Positions 13,969 through 26,824 of a DNA stretch of 64,000 nt are shown piece by piece; the first letter of the stretch is position 1; every line of letters starts with the position of its first letter. Source of the stretch: Anthoceros angustus (lineage: Eukaryota > Streptophyta > Anthocerotopsida > Anthocerotales > Anthocerotaceae). Position numbers and translations under genes: made by a program. The notes under the pieces were generated by a model. It searched no databases, was not told the origin of the DNA, and saw nothing but the letters and a program-made list of their open reading frames with translations. Location: assembly GCA_010909165.1 (NCBI GenBank), contig MU008176.1, positions 1,126,783-1,190,782 of the forward strand. The letters are read 5' to 3'.

Positions 13969-16740
13969 ATGAAAATCCGAGCCATGGCTATGGCGCGGGC
14001 CTGTGTGGCCCAGCCTCTGCTGAGTCTCACGGTTTCTTCGAGTCGCACCGGGTAATGAGTGGTAGCATGCCTTTCGAGTGTCGTGCTTGCTTTCGCTAGG
14101 TGCAGATTGTGAGCTTCAACTCCTGCGCTCAATCTCCGCGTCAACTCTGGTGTGCAGGTGCCGTGGGAGGCTGCCCGTGTTACATTTGCATTGTTCGAGA
14201 GGGCCTTCCCATGCAAATTTTGCTCTCTAGCAGATTCTGGCCGCCTTCCGCAGCGAAATGTTTTACAAGGAAATGAAAGGAAGGTCAGCACTTTTGCAGC
14301 TCCAGAGGCTCTTGTGTCCCCACCAACAATCGATGCCACGGAGAGCTCTTCTTCTGTGAAGTGAGTCAAGTGGCTGTTGTTCACGAGCTGGGCTTCAGAC
14401 TTTCTAGCACTCATCATGAAGTTCAAACATGGTCCATGGATCAGGAAAGAGTGGTTTCTGGAGTGCAGCCTACAGGAAGCATTCATCTGGGCAATTACCT
14501 TGGCGCCATCAAGAACTGGGTCTCGCTACAGGTTGTCCAGCAGAGTCAGCTTCATTCGCTGTTGTGAATTATTCAAACAGATCCGCGTGTTGATATCAAA
14601 AGTGGAGTGGGATTATGGTTTGCACTGAATCCTGAAGAAAACATAGGAATCACATCCGAATAACGTTACGGGTTGCCTTGCAGGATGTCTACGACACGCT
14701 TTTCTTTGTGGTGGATTTGCACGCAGTACGTTTCTTATGCTACGTGCTGTTTGGAAACCCTGCTCAAGCATGAAGTCTGCTTATCTACCCCCGTCTTTTC
14801 TTTGAAAAAGCTTCCACTTTCCATGGGACTGTGCAGATAACTTTGCCTCATGAACCACAAGAGCTGTCAAAGGCAACAAGGAAATCCGCTGCTCTGTACA
14901 TCGCCTGTGGTGTGGATCCTGCAAAGGTGATCTTGTTTTGTCTGCTGCAACTGTTTTCCTGCCATGCATTCTGATGCTGCAGAGTTTCTTACAGTTCACA
15001 AAGCATATCGCTCACAGGCCTCAATTTTCATACAATCCCATGTCCCGGCGCATACAGAGCTGACATGGTTGTTGAGCTGCATTACGCCGATCAGCTGGTT
15101 GAACAAGATGATACAATTCAAAGAAAAATCTCGCAAGTCGGTAGGTCCTTGATCTTAATCTTGTCACGTTATAGACAGCAAGTGTTTTGAGTTTTTGGTA
15201 GTGCAAATGTCCTCGTATATGCCTGCCAATCCGGATTAATGGGTGCTGGCAAGTGTCAGCCTGATGGTCAGTTCTGTTGGCCAACTGCAGGGAGAGGATG
15301 TAGGGACTGGACTGCTAACTTATCCTCTGTTAATGGCATCAGATATCCTTCTGTACCAGGTGATCCCCTCAGATCAAACATTTTGTTCTCACGTCGAGGT
15401 TTTCTGTGCACCCTTGTGTGGTCACAAATGGTGTGGTTGTTGGGCAGTGTGATCTGGTGCCAGTTGGGGAAGATCAACGACAGCACCTTGAGCTAACTCG
15501 AGATATAGCAGACCGTGTCAACCACTTATATGGTGGCAAGAAATGGAAGAAGCTTGGAGGGTGAGTGACTGTCTTGTCCCCACTGCGAGTATGGTCCTCA
15601 ACAAGAAACGTGTCATCGCTTAACCACAAGTGTCCGTATATTTGGTTTGCTTACAGGAGGGGTGGCAGGATTTTTAAGGTAATAAGAAAACATTTCCATC
15701 ACGTTTAAGTACAGAATGCAAGTGTGGTGCCAGCATGATTGCAAGGACCCTGGGTATCCATTAGGTTCCAGAAGCATTCATCCCACCAGCTGGAGCACGT
15801 ATAATGTCGCTAACAGATGGACTATCGAAGGTAATAATCCCTACACTTTTGTCAGATGCACATGCATGACATTCGAGATTCTCTTGTTCTCATCGAAGGC
15901 TGTTGTTTGTTTGGCCACAGATGTCCAAATCCGCACCGTCTGACCAATCACGCATAAATCTCCTCGACACACATGATGTACTCTGTCCATCCATACAAGA
16001 TGTTGAAGGACTGACCTCTTGATGACTTGGCTGATTGGCACTGGACTTTTGCAGGAAATCACAAATAAGATAAAAAGATGCAAGACAGATTCCTATGTTG
16101 GGTAAGATCCAAGCTCTAGCCTTTGGGCCTTGAGGAAATGGGGTCTGTGGGGGAGCAGCCTTTGCTAAATTCATGCTGCGTAGTTCGACAAAGAAAACTC
16201 ATGCTGCATCTCTCAAATATGTGCAGGATGGAATTTGACAACCCAGAGAGGCCAGAGTGCACCAACCTCTTATCAATCTACCAGCTGTTGTCAGGCAAAA
16301 CCAAGGAGGTATAGCCAAATTCAATCGATGCATATTCGCATGCTTGATGAGGCACCCCTATGATCTCCTCACACCCCTGCAGGAAGTAGCATCTGAGTGC
16401 GGAGCCATGAATTGGGGCCAATTCAAGCCTGTCCTGGTGGATGCTGTCATTGCCCACCTGGACCCTATCCAGGTACTTTCTTACCCACCCGAAGCGTAAG
16501 CCAATTCCTAGGCTGGTATACCAACAGGATGCTGAATTGCGGCGTGGCATGCAGAAATCTTACGCGGAGGTTGTAAACGACCCGTCTTACCTGGACTCCA
16601 TCCTTGCCCAAGGGGCGGAACAAGCAGATAGTATCGCAAGGATCACTTTGGACAACGTTTACAACGCCCTGGGTTTCATCAGGCCTCAGAGACTGGTCAC
16701 CTCTGCAACGGAGCTGAAAACTCTGTCCAGGGCTGCTTAA
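13969..16740 (+). CDS. Tryptophanyl-tRNA synthetase, organellar, 15 exons (likely functional copy)
   Basis: Class I synthetase that charges tRNA-Trp; the bacterial-type sequence implies plastid and/or mitochondrial action. The inferred exons are 13969-14051, 14158-14360, 14408-14531, 14684-14725, 14837-14926, 15018-15140, 15291-15359, 15448-15560, 15657-15678, 15765-15830, 15921-15977, 16055-16101, 16227-16308, 16383-16472 and 16555-16740. All have GT donors and AG acceptors, and phases agree from exon 3 to the stop. Motifs are [17 protein letters not shown] (HIGH type, near residue 122), [59 protein letters not shown], and [12 protein letters not shown] split between exons 10 and 11. The N terminus [18 protein letters not shown] looks like a transit peptide. 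Exons total 1,397 nt, one short of a full frame: exon 2 has GGG where copy 2 has GGGG (about 14,162-14,165). That is either a sequence error or a real frameshift in the poorly conserved leader. With that base the protein would be about 465 residues. Confidence 0.85.
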
Positions 16741-17316
16741 CCTGTCCCAAAAAAGAGGGGAAGGCAGGAGTAAGCCCCATTCCGTTAGCAAGAAGATTCT
16801 TGTGCTAGGCGCATGACTGTGCTATATAGTTAGCTACCTCCAGGGAGGGTCTACCCTTACGGGCTGGCAATATCTGCGACTTTCTTCGATGTGGTCGGGG
16901 CGCCTCTCTGCCTTCAAATGGACACATTTATAAGAACGCCACTATTAAGCATCCCGATTGAAGATGGGTACTGTTAGAGGCGAGGGGCTGTCTAGACTAA
17001 GGGTGGGTTCGCATGAACCCGAACCCCGAGGGCCTAATCTGAGCCGGAGTTGCGGCGTCCGCGTTCGCATGTGCCCCGAACTACAACCCGGATTTCCTTA
17101 CTTTTACCTACTGTAACCGGTTGAGATACCGGTTGTTTCGGTTTGTCCGTTGAAGCTCCACGGACCCTACCTACTTTAAGTAACTCCACAAACCGCACGG
17201 GGCGCATTTGGGCTTTTGCAAGGACAGGGTTCAAGTTCTGTTGGGAGCAGCGCTTGGGAGTTCAAGTTCTGTAGGGGAGCAGCGCTTTGTGGATGGTGCC
17301 AAGAACTTGAGCTGGT
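16741..17316. other. Gene-free spacer with short repeats
   Basis: The first 170 bp are the 3' flank of TrpRS, shared with the other units until about 16,912. Beyond this, GGGTTC-GCAT-GAACCC at about 17,006-17,021 is a 6-bp-arm hairpin, and GTTCGCATG recurs at about 17,063. A 26-28-bp imperfect direct repeat (GTTCAAGTTCTG ... GCAGCGCTT) occurs twice at about 17,229-17,286. These could belong to the left end of the Harbinger element, but no matching terminal inverted repeat was found. Confidence 0.4.
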
Positions 17317-17324
17317 TTGGTTTC

Positions 17325-18834
<1,510 letters not shown>

Positions 18835-18943
18835 GACTACATTACAAACATACAAAGAAGACTACAGCCAGAATGTGTATGGACAAGAGCACTTAATAAA
18901 GCTTCCAAATCATGAAGAAAGAAGAGCGAAGCCACACATCCAC

Positions 18944-19655
18944 TTATTTTGTAATGCCATTTTTAATTTGGGCAGCTTCTATTAGAGAAGCTCCTAAATT
19001 CCGAATACTGCCTGAAAGCTCTGTGATTGCTAACAACATGCCCCTGCCAATCTCAGAACTGCAGTCTATCTTTTTTTGTAGCAACATGCGTTGCTATCTT
19101 CTCTCGCTCTAGTTCTAAGATTTGTTGATGCCTACCCTGTTTGGACTCCTCGTTAGCTCTTAGTAAATCCATCTAATCTGCATGGTTCTTCTCAAATAAA
19201 GGTACAAGGCCGCTTACTCCATTCTGTGCTTTTAGTTTCCTCCATTTGCCACTCCCAGATTCACTGTTTGCTTGCATGGGGGTGCCTTCCTCTCCGTCAG
19301 TTTCCATGCCAGTGGTACTGTTAGCATCTGCTTGCCTTGTTTTGCTGCTGCTATCCACAGTTCCGTGGCTATTCACTGCTTTGTTGCAGCTGAAGATGTA
19401 CATAGCATCATATAGTGTTCTACTCATATCTTTGGGGAGTTTTTGTGCCTCTCGCTCCCCCTTCTCCATAGCCCAATAGCTTGACCTTCCCGAATGACTG
19501 CCAGGCCTCTCCCAGTCTTGCACCTTGTTGAAGTCTATCATCAAAGCTTCCCAGCGGTCCTTACACTGTTTGTTAATCTTGAAGATCCCTAAAGCTGCTG
19601 TGGAACGCCAAATTTTGGGTCCACGGTTAGAAGAGGGGCGGATGCCTCCTAGTTT
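18944..19655 (-). pseudogene. Harbinger ORF1-like Myb/SANT DNA-binding protein
   Basis: Read on the minus strand, the frame has LGGIRPSSNRGPKIWRS, then KQCKDRWEALMIDFNKVQDW, then GRSSYWAMEKGEREAQKLP. This matches the Myb/SANT-like trihelix domain carried by ORF1 of PIF/Harbinger elements, which helps bind the element ends together with the transposase. After KNHAD a TAG (about 19,175) interrupts the frame. It then continues with a charged helix (QQILELEREKIATHVATKK), shifts frame near 19,055, and ends with a family-like tail at 18,944. The N-terminal exon is not identified; a proline-rich open frame at 19,697-19,987 is unassigned. ORF1 and transposase are convergent, a common Harbinger layout. 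Confidence 0.75.
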
Positions 19656-20935
19656 TGTTCATGTTAGTTAGGTTTCATTTTCTTTTTCTTTTCTCATCAA
19701 CGGATCAGCAGCGGAAGGCAATGACAAAGAGTGGCGGTGGAAGCGGGCGGGGATTGCGTCCCCGACTCGGCAGACGAGAATGGAGGAAAAACGGACCTAA
19801 AAACGGGTCCAATGGCTAGAAAGGACGGAGGTCCGGACGGGAGGTCTGGACAGGAGGTCTGGACAGGAGGGTTGGAAGAACTTACGCGTGAGAGGTAGGT
19901 TTGCGGAAGGCCGAACCTGCAGACAGGAGGGTTGGTGCCGGGCCTAGTGGCGGCGGCGCCAGTAATGATATACAATGTTGATATCATAGTTAGGGTTTAG
20001 GGGTTTAAGTTATCCATATATCACCAAGATATGATAAGCTAGGGTTTACTAGATATGGTGTCGTTTCATTAGGGGTTACGTCTCTAAGTGAATAGATACA
20101 ACGTTTCATTTTAGTTTCCTCCATTTGCCACTCCATTCCTTTGTTTGCTTGCATGGGGTGCCTTCCTCCGGTTTCCATGCTGCTGGTGCTAGATCCGCTT
20201 GTTTGCTTTCACGCCATTCAGTTACCTGGCTATTCAACCGCTGTTGCACCAAGATGTTATGTGCATCATATAGTGTTCTACTCATCTTGGGAGTTTTGTG
20301 CCTCGCTCCCCCCTTCTCCATAGCCCAATAGCTTGACCTTCGAATGAGCGCAGGCCTCTCGCCTTGCACCTTGTTGAAGTCTATCATCAAAGCTTCCATG
20401 CCTTAATCGTTGTTAATCTTGAAGATCCTAAAGGCTGTGGAACGCCAAATTTTGGGTCCACGGTTAGAAGAGGCGGATGCCTCTAGTTTTATTCATGTTA
20501 GTTAGGTTTCATTTTCTTTTTCTTTTCTCATCAACGGATCAGCAGCGGAAGACAAAGTGGCAAAGAGTGGCCGCGAGAAGCCAGTGATTTTATAAACACC
20601 TGGATGAGAATGGAGGAAAAGCGGACCTAAGCGGGTCCAATGGCTAGAAAGGACGGAGGTCCTGGGACGGAGGTCCTGGGGAGGAGTGGCGCAGGAGGTT
20701 GGAAGAACTTACGTGAGAGGTAGGTTGGAAGGCCGAACCTGCAGACAGGAGGTTGGTGCGGGCCTAGTGGCGGCGCGATGATATACAATGTTGATATCAT
20801 AGTTAGGGTTTAGGGGTTTAAGTTATCCATATCACCAAGATATGATAAGCTAGGGTTTACTAGATATGGTGTCGTTTCATTAGGGGTTACGTCTCTAAGT
20901 GAATAGATACAACGTTTCATTAAGTTTAGTTTTAG
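19228..20935. repeat. Direct duplication of Harbinger ORF1 / LTR-flank segment
   Basis: The segment 19,231-20,107 is repeated at 20,110-20,935. It covers the Myb/SANT coding part, the C/T-rich tract, the G-rich tract and the first 145 bp of the Copia-A LTR. The second copy is shorter, with dozens of small changes, many at CAG or CTG. Copy 1 therefore ends in a truncated Copia-A LTR (from about 19,965), while copy 2 runs into the complete 5' LTR at 20,779. The duplication must follow, or accompany, the Copia-A insertion, or be an assembly artefact. Confidence 0.85.
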
Positions 20936-21033
20936 TTGTCTTTTCATGCATAAGCAACTTACTTCTTTCTTGATCCAACAATGTAATTATTCTATAATGT
21001 TTAATTGATCTACATTAGTCCATAAAATCTTCA
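20779..21033 (+). repeat. Copia-A 5' LTR
   Basis: The 255-bp LTR begins TGATATACAATG and ends ATCTTCA, with TG...CA termini. It matches 30,515-30,755 and 30,894-31,149 with only a few substitutions and one two-base gap (CATATC against CATATATC/T). A truncated copy lies at 19,965-20,109. Confidence 0.9.
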
Positions 21034-21044
21034 TGGTATCGAGC
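21034..21044 (+). other. Primer-binding site, tRNA-iMet type
   Basis: TGGTATCGAGC directly follows the LTR. The usual copia PBS complementary to initiator tRNA-Met is TGGTATCAGAGC; here CAG reads CG. The same variant follows the LTR of Copia-C at 53,932. Confidence 0.85.
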
Positions 21045-22185
21045 TACCTAGTGTAGGTTGCATTCAAATGAATGCACATTGAAATTGTGCATCGAAAATA
21101 TGCACAATGTTCTTTGATTGTTTTCTTGTTTTATAAATAAGTTAAAATCAAGAAACATAAGATAGAAAAAGAATGGGTGCATTCTTGTTTTTATTCTATT
21201 TTTATTTTGATGAATTCATATAGATTACGCAAGATCGAGCAGATAGTCTAGCGCACTTCCAGTTGAGTTGCTACTTGAGCAATTCAATGGAGGCACACTA
21301 AACATGCGGTGGGCAGTATATATGTAAAAATCATATAAAGAAAACAGAAAATGCAGAATTGCATTGTATATACAATCGTGGCACATAGCCATGGAAAATT
21401 ACATCTACCAAAATCCCGGTGAATCCTAGGAGGAACAATCAAAATCCAAGGCGGGATCGAAATGCGAGAGACAAACCGCACATCAATTACATGGGCGCAT
21501 CCTACGTGGAGCAACTTGCCCGGAAATCAAGCACAAGGAGACACATTGCGAGGCCTTCAACACACTTCTCAATTGCTGTTCCCAGCGAGCTTGACTTGAC
21601 ATTCACAATGATAATAGTGCAACATCGACCACTTCGAGAACATACACCAACGCGGCTTCCTCTGGCAGGCGTTGTACAATCAGAGGTGTAAACACAATTG
21701 TTCAGCGTCTTGAGGCTTAATAGGAATGTTGAAAGCAGATGTCTGATTTGGTCATGTCGCTTGGCTAGCATTGATCTGCGATTTGAAAGAGCGCTAACAC
21801 ACTTAGATTACAAGCTTGTAATGTTCGAAACCGAGTTGTTGGCCAACCCAGCATTCAGAGGCACAACATGCAAGCACGTAAGTAAAACTAAGCATGAAAG
21901 GAAGTTTGATACACCTAACTCTTGCCCTTCATGCTCCACTTACGCATTCAATAAGTTTGAGATGAGAAACTCTAAGATAGTCGCACGCATAGCGCTTTGG
22001 GAACAAACCATACCATACGCAGAGCTGAGCAACCACAAAACCAACACGCATTGTAAGTAGAATGTATGGATGGTGAGAATAGTGGCTCTGTGCCATGATA
22101 GTGTTCATGCTAGTGACCGAAGAAGACACATTAGAAAGCTTCTTCAATCAGAGGACAAACTCTTAGGAGTTCAGCAACCCAAAAT
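21045..22185 (+). pseudogene. Copia-A 5' leader and degraded gag N terminus
   Basis: Around 21,246-21,323 a frame reads LLLEQFNGGTLNMRWAVYM before a stop, recalling the 'F.G.NY..W...M' start of copia gag. The next 800 bp contain open frames at 21,419-21,691 and 21,698-22,060 (for example RLASIDLRFERALTHLDYKL) with no motif I can name. They may be gag in shifted frames or insert sequence. Confidence 0.4.
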
Positions 22186-22187
22186 GG

Positions 22188-22985
22188 GTGACACATCCTC
22201 TACACATAATTTTGGGCAGTGAGTCCTTCAAGGAGAAGGGAGTTCATGAAATGACTTTGACATCGGCTTATAAGAATGGAGGCGTTCTCGAAATGAGAGG
22301 CCTCCTCAAACATGCTCTTGGAAAAGTAGTGAAACCAGACGAGGATCTTGGAGAGGAAGAATGGTTAGCTAAGGACGGAGCCAAATACCTCATCTGCGAT
22401 GGCGACAACCGAGATGTTGAGGCGAGGCATGAGGTGAATACTTGGCCGAAATCATGAATCGCCTAAAGGAACTCTGAGCGAGAACATGGTAAGCGCAATG
22501 ACTCTAAGGAATTTTGAACCTAAGGATGAAGGACGGTGACTCGGTGGAGAAACACGTGAGTACCTTGAGGACCCTAGCCTCACGGCTTGGTGCCTCCAAA
22601 GTTGCCATTGGAGATGATGAGATGGTGATGAGGCTCCTTCTTTCGCTTCAGTCATGGTCACATTTCGTGACTTCTCATCTGCTCAAACACAAGCTACGTT
22701 GTTAGCTAAAAGCAAGGCATAGAGATGCGAAATGAGCTTCTCACATCGTGAGTTCCATCTTTGCAAGAAGAAGCCAGGACCAACCATAAGCGAGAAACAG
22801 GCCTGTACACCTCACAACAAGGACGAGGAGGGAAGAAGCCCTTCTCCAAAGGAGGTGGTGGAAACTCTTCCAGGGGAGGTAGCTCTGGCGGATCCTCACC
22901 CGGGAAGAAAACAAAGAAGCCAGGAACCTGCAACTGGTGCAAGCTGCCTGGCCATTGGGAAAAAGAGTGCCGCAAAAAGCAGGCT
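22188..22985 (+). pseudogene. Copia-A gag: UBN2-type domain and zinc knuckle
   Basis: Frames at 22,514-22,705 read LRMKDGDSVEKHVSTLRTLA and DDEMVMRLLLSLQSWSHFV, the typical gag-polypeptide signature of copia. A basic, Gly-rich tract follows and then a CCHC knuckle, CNWCKLPGHWEKEC (22,929-22,970, CX2CX4HX4C). Gag packages the RNA in virus-like particles. Frames shift between the two parts. The segment is repeated in poorer condition at 23,640-24,440, where the knuckle is destroyed. Confidence 0.85.
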
Positions 22986-23040
22986 GGAGTTCCTCGCAAG
23001 GAGGGAACCAGCGCTGAATCAAATGTTGTGGTAAAAAAGG

Positions 23041-23602
23041 TTAATACCCCATCAGCTCTTACAGTTGGGACTAGGGAGTTTGCTAGTCCATTGCTGCTTC
23101 CCACTTGTCTTTCCTCCAAAGTGAATCTGAAACCAACATCAGAATGGTTCTTAGAATCTGGTGCTCGCACATATCGCTTTGATAGGAATGAATTTAAAAC
23201 ATACGGTCGATCAATATGTTTACCTTGGGGACGATAGGTCTCTAGTCTCACCGGTAGCTTGAGTTAATAGTTCCTACTGGAAACACACTCAAGTTAGAAG
23301 ATGTCTACTATGTGCCCGAGATGACTAGAAACCTGATCTCTGTTAGAAGATTGAATGCCGACAATAACAGTCATGTCGTATTCACAAGAACAGACTGCAG
23401 AATCATAGATGCATTTGACCCTAGAAAGGTACTTGCGCATGGGTCTTCGGACCATGATCTGTTCCGTCTCCATTTGCACAGTGGAGTAGCAGAGTCCCAC
23501 CTGACACAAGACGTCTCCCTTGCATCACGCACAAACGGCAAAGGCTCGGTGTGGCATGCACGCCTAGGTCATCCTCACATGGCAAAGCTACAAAATTGGC
23601 TA
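23041..23602 (+). pseudogene. Copia-A protease and pre-integrase region
   Basis: EWFLESGART (about 23,141-23,170) corresponds to the aspartic-protease active site. The catalytic Asp of the usual DSGA reads Glu (GAA) here; in the duplicate at about 24,588 the same place has lost one base. Next comes MPEMTRNLISVRRLNAD and then SVWHARLGHPHMAKLQNW, the start of the integrase zinc-binding domain. The reading is cut at about 23,603, where the duplicated gag segment begins. Confidence 0.85.
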
Positions 23603-23603
23603 G

Positions 23604-25030
23604 TGACCGTGAAGAAGACACATTAGAAAGCTTCTTCAATCAGAGGACAAACTCTTAGGAGTTCAGCAACCCAAAATGGGTGACACATCCTCTACACATA
23701 ATTTTGAAGTGAGTCCTTCAAGGAGAAGGACAGTTCAATGAAATGACTTTGACATCCGGCTTATAAGAATGGAGGCGTTCGAAATGAGAGGCCTCCTCAA
23801 ACATGCTCTTGGAAAAGTAGTGAAACAGACGAGGATCTTGGAGAGGAAGAATGGTAAGGACGGAGCCAAATACCTCATACGCAGTGGCACGACAACCGAG
23901 ATGTTGAGGCATGAGGTGAATACTTGGCCGAAATCATGAATCGCCTAAAGGAACTCTACGCAGGCGGAACATGGTAAGCGCAATGCCTAAGGAATTTTCG
24001 AACCTAAGGATGAAGGACTCGGGAGAAACACGTGAGTACCTTCAGGACCCTAGCCTCACGGCTGTGGTGCCTCAAAGTTGCCATTGGAGATGATGAGATG
24101 GTGATGAGGCTCCTTCTTTCGCTTCAGTCATGGTCACATTTCGTGACTTCTCATACAACGCCAAACACAAGCTACGTTGTTAGCTAAAAGCAAGGCATAG
24201 AGATGCACGAAATGAGCTTCTCACACTCGTGAGTTCCATGCGCAAGAAGCCAGCAGGACCAACCATAAGAAAGGTGGAAACAGCCTGTACACCTCACAAC
24301 AAGGACGGAGGAAGAAGCCCTTCTCCAAAGGAGGTGGTGGAAACTCTTCGGGGAGGTAGCTCGGATCCTCACCCGGAAGAAAACAAAGAAGCCGTGAACC
24401 CGCAACTGCAAGCTCGCCATTGGGAAAAGAGTGCCGCAAAAGCGGAGTTCCTCGCAAGGAGGGAACCACTCAATCAAATGTTGTGGTAAAAGGTTAATAC
24501 CCCATCGCCTCTATTGGGACTAGGAGTTTGCTAGTCCATTGTCGCTTCCCACTTGTCTTTCCTCCAAAGTGAATCAAACCAACAGAATGGTTCTTAGATC
24601 TGGTGCTCGCACATATCTCGCTTTGATAGGAATGAAAACATATGATCGGCCGATCAATATGTTTACCTTAGGGACGATAGGTCTCTAGTCTCACCCGGTC
24701 GGCAGTTGAGTTAATAGTTCCCACCGGAAACAAGTTAGAAGATGTCTACCATGTGCCCGAGATGACTAGAAACACGATCTCAAGAAGATTGAATGCCGAT
24801 ACAGCCATGTCGTGTTCACAAGAATGTTGCGTAATCATAGATGCATTTGACCCTAGAAAGGTACTTGCGCATGGGTCTTGGACCATGATCCGCTCCGTCT
24901 CCATTTGCAGTGGAGTAGCAGAGTCCCACCGACACAAGACGCCTCCCTTGCATCCGCACAACAAACAAAGAAGGCTCGGTTGTGGCATGCACGCCTAGGT
25001 CATCCTCACATGGCAAAGCTACAAAATTGC
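23604..25030 (+). repeat. Internal tandem duplicate of gag-protease-pre-integrase
   Basis: From about 23,604 the sequence restarts the segment first seen at about 22,108 and runs to the same WHARLGHPH point near 25,020. The duplicate is shorter than the original and carries changes every 10-20 bp. Many are CTG to CCG/CG and CAG to CG, for example at the lost zinc knuckle (about 24,395-24,440). No long frame survives. Confidence 0.9.
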
Positions 25031-25410
25031 ATGGAGTGACTGTATCAAGATGGACCTATTGGCCCTTGACTCCTATACCCTTATGTGAGGCTTGTGTATT
25101 GTCGAAGAAACACCAAGCTGCCTTCAAGAACAAAGCACCTCACCGTGCTTCTGATGTACTTGAGCTTGTACATCGATTTGTGTGGACCCTTATCTCAAGC
25201 GTCCATTGGTGGTGGGCGTTATTTCTTAACGTTTACAGATGACAAAAGCAGATTTGTCACCACCTACATCCTGAAGAACAAGAGCGAATGTTTCTCCTAT
25301 TTCAAGGAATACATCAAGTTCGCTGAACGTTGGACAGGAAAGCAGCTCAAGACACTAAGATCAGACAATGGCGGGGAATTCACCTCTAATGAATTCCAGC
25401 GATTAGAAGA
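25031..25410 (+). pseudogene. Copia-A integrase core, first copy
   Basis: The frame contains the zinc-finger cysteines CEACVLSKKHQ, then the core: FLTFTDDKSRFVTTYILKNK, then LRSDNGGEFTSNEF with the second catalytic Asp (about 25,365). The first Asp region reads VHRFVW here because two bases are missing compared with the repeated copy (LDLCG at about 25,775). The frame ends at 25,410 where a second duplication begins. Integrase inserts the cDNA into the genome. Confidence 0.85.
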
Positions 25411-25985
25411 TTGAATGAGCAATACTTGTCATGTCGTGTTCACAAGAGCAGTTGCGAATCATAGATGCATTTGACCCTAGAAAGGTACTTGCGCATGGGT
25501 CTTGGACCATGATCTGTTCCGTCTCCATTTGCACGATGGAGTAGCGAGTCCCACGACACAAGACGTCTCCCTTGCATCACAACAAAAGGCTCGGTTGTGG
25601 CATGCACTAGGTCATCCTCACATGGCAAAGCTACAAAATTGGCTATGAGACTGTATCAAGATGGACCTATTGGCCCTTGACTCCTATACCCTTATGTGAG
25701 GCTTGTGTTTTGTCGAAGAAACACCGCCTTCAAGAACAAAGCACCTCACTGCCCGTGTACTTGAGCTTGTACATCTTGATTTGTGTGGACCCTTATCTCA
25801 AGCGTCCATTGGTGGTGGGCGTTATTTCTTAACGTTCTGAGATGACAAAAGCGGATTTGTCACCACCTACATCCTGAAGAACAAAATGAATGTTTCTCCT
25901 ATTTCAAGGAATACATCAAGTTCATTTGAGCGTTGGGCGGAAAGCGGCTCAAGACACTAAGATCGAGACAATGGCGAATTCACCT
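25411..25985 (+). repeat. Internal duplicate of pre-integrase to integrase core
   Basis: Sequence from about 23,345 (LNADNN region) is repeated from about 25,405 and runs through the integrase core a second time to about 25,985, where it continues into new sequence. Stops and shifts interrupt it. It retains bases missing in the first copy at the LDLCGPL motif, so the two copies complement each other. Confidence 0.85.
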
Positions 25986-26824
25986 CTAATGAATTCCAGC
26001 GATTCTGTAAAGATGAAGGCATTGGGCGTCAACTCACGGTGGTATACACTCCCAGAATGGAGTGGCGAGGCGTTTGAATCTCACCGCAGGAGATGGTCTC
26101 CTCATTCTTTGCATGATGCTCAAGCGCCTTACCTTCGGGCGAGGCTTTGATGACCTCAACCTTTCTTCGGAACAGGTTACCCACCACAGCAGTCGAAGGC
26201 AAAACTCCTTATGAAGCTTTCACAGGCAGAAAGCCATCCATCCAGCACTTGAGGACGTTTGGCTGCCTTGCATATGCCTTCATACCTGGACAGAAGCGAA
26301 CCAAGCTTTCAGCTAAGGCCCGCAGGCTGCTCATGTTGGGATACACGGAAGGGATAAAAGCATATAAACTATATGATGTTCCTTCTAACAAGGTCATTTA
26401 TGCTCGAGTGTTACCTTCGATGAAACAAAGACTTGGGCTTCGGTGGGAGCACATGTTCATGCTCCCGAATGACGAGGATAGTCTTGAGCTTTCTCATTAT
26501 GATCGCGGATCATGGTACTCGAGCTCTGTTGATGAAAATGTTCTGCAGGAGGGAAAATCGGCGGTGTTTGAAGAAGAACGAACGAAATTCCACTTGACAT
26601 ACCAGCGCCAGTGTGATCACATTCCTCAACGGATCAAGCACTTGCGATGCAACGGTGACGATGAAGCGATCGAGTCAGGGCGAGGAAGATTATGTTTGAA
26701 CGAACTTGAACAAGAACTGAGCGAGCTTGCTCGGCGTTACCCTACTAAGAACGTCGACCTCCGATTATTATCGTGCCCCGATTATCGTATTTCCTCTTCA
26801 CATGTGAAAGCATATCGCTACTAA
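25986..26824 (+). pseudogene. Copia-A integrase C-terminal half
   Basis: After the core the frame passes DEGIGRQLTVVYTP. At about 26,052-26,072 the family's catalytic-Glu motif (QNGVAE) reads QNGVARR, consistent with a CAG to CG change. The longest frame (26,147-26,824) has FLRNRLPTTAVEGKTPYEA, LRTFGCLAYAFIPGQKR and RRLLMLGYTEGIKAYKLYD, the standard copia integrase-to-RT linker. It ends in a charged region without recognisable motif. Confidence 0.88.

Noticed and set aside
17000-17235. Terminal inverted repeat of the Harbinger element at the GTTCGCATG hairpin
   Set aside because: No inverted partner was found on the right side up to 20 kb, and no 3-bp target duplication could be placed.
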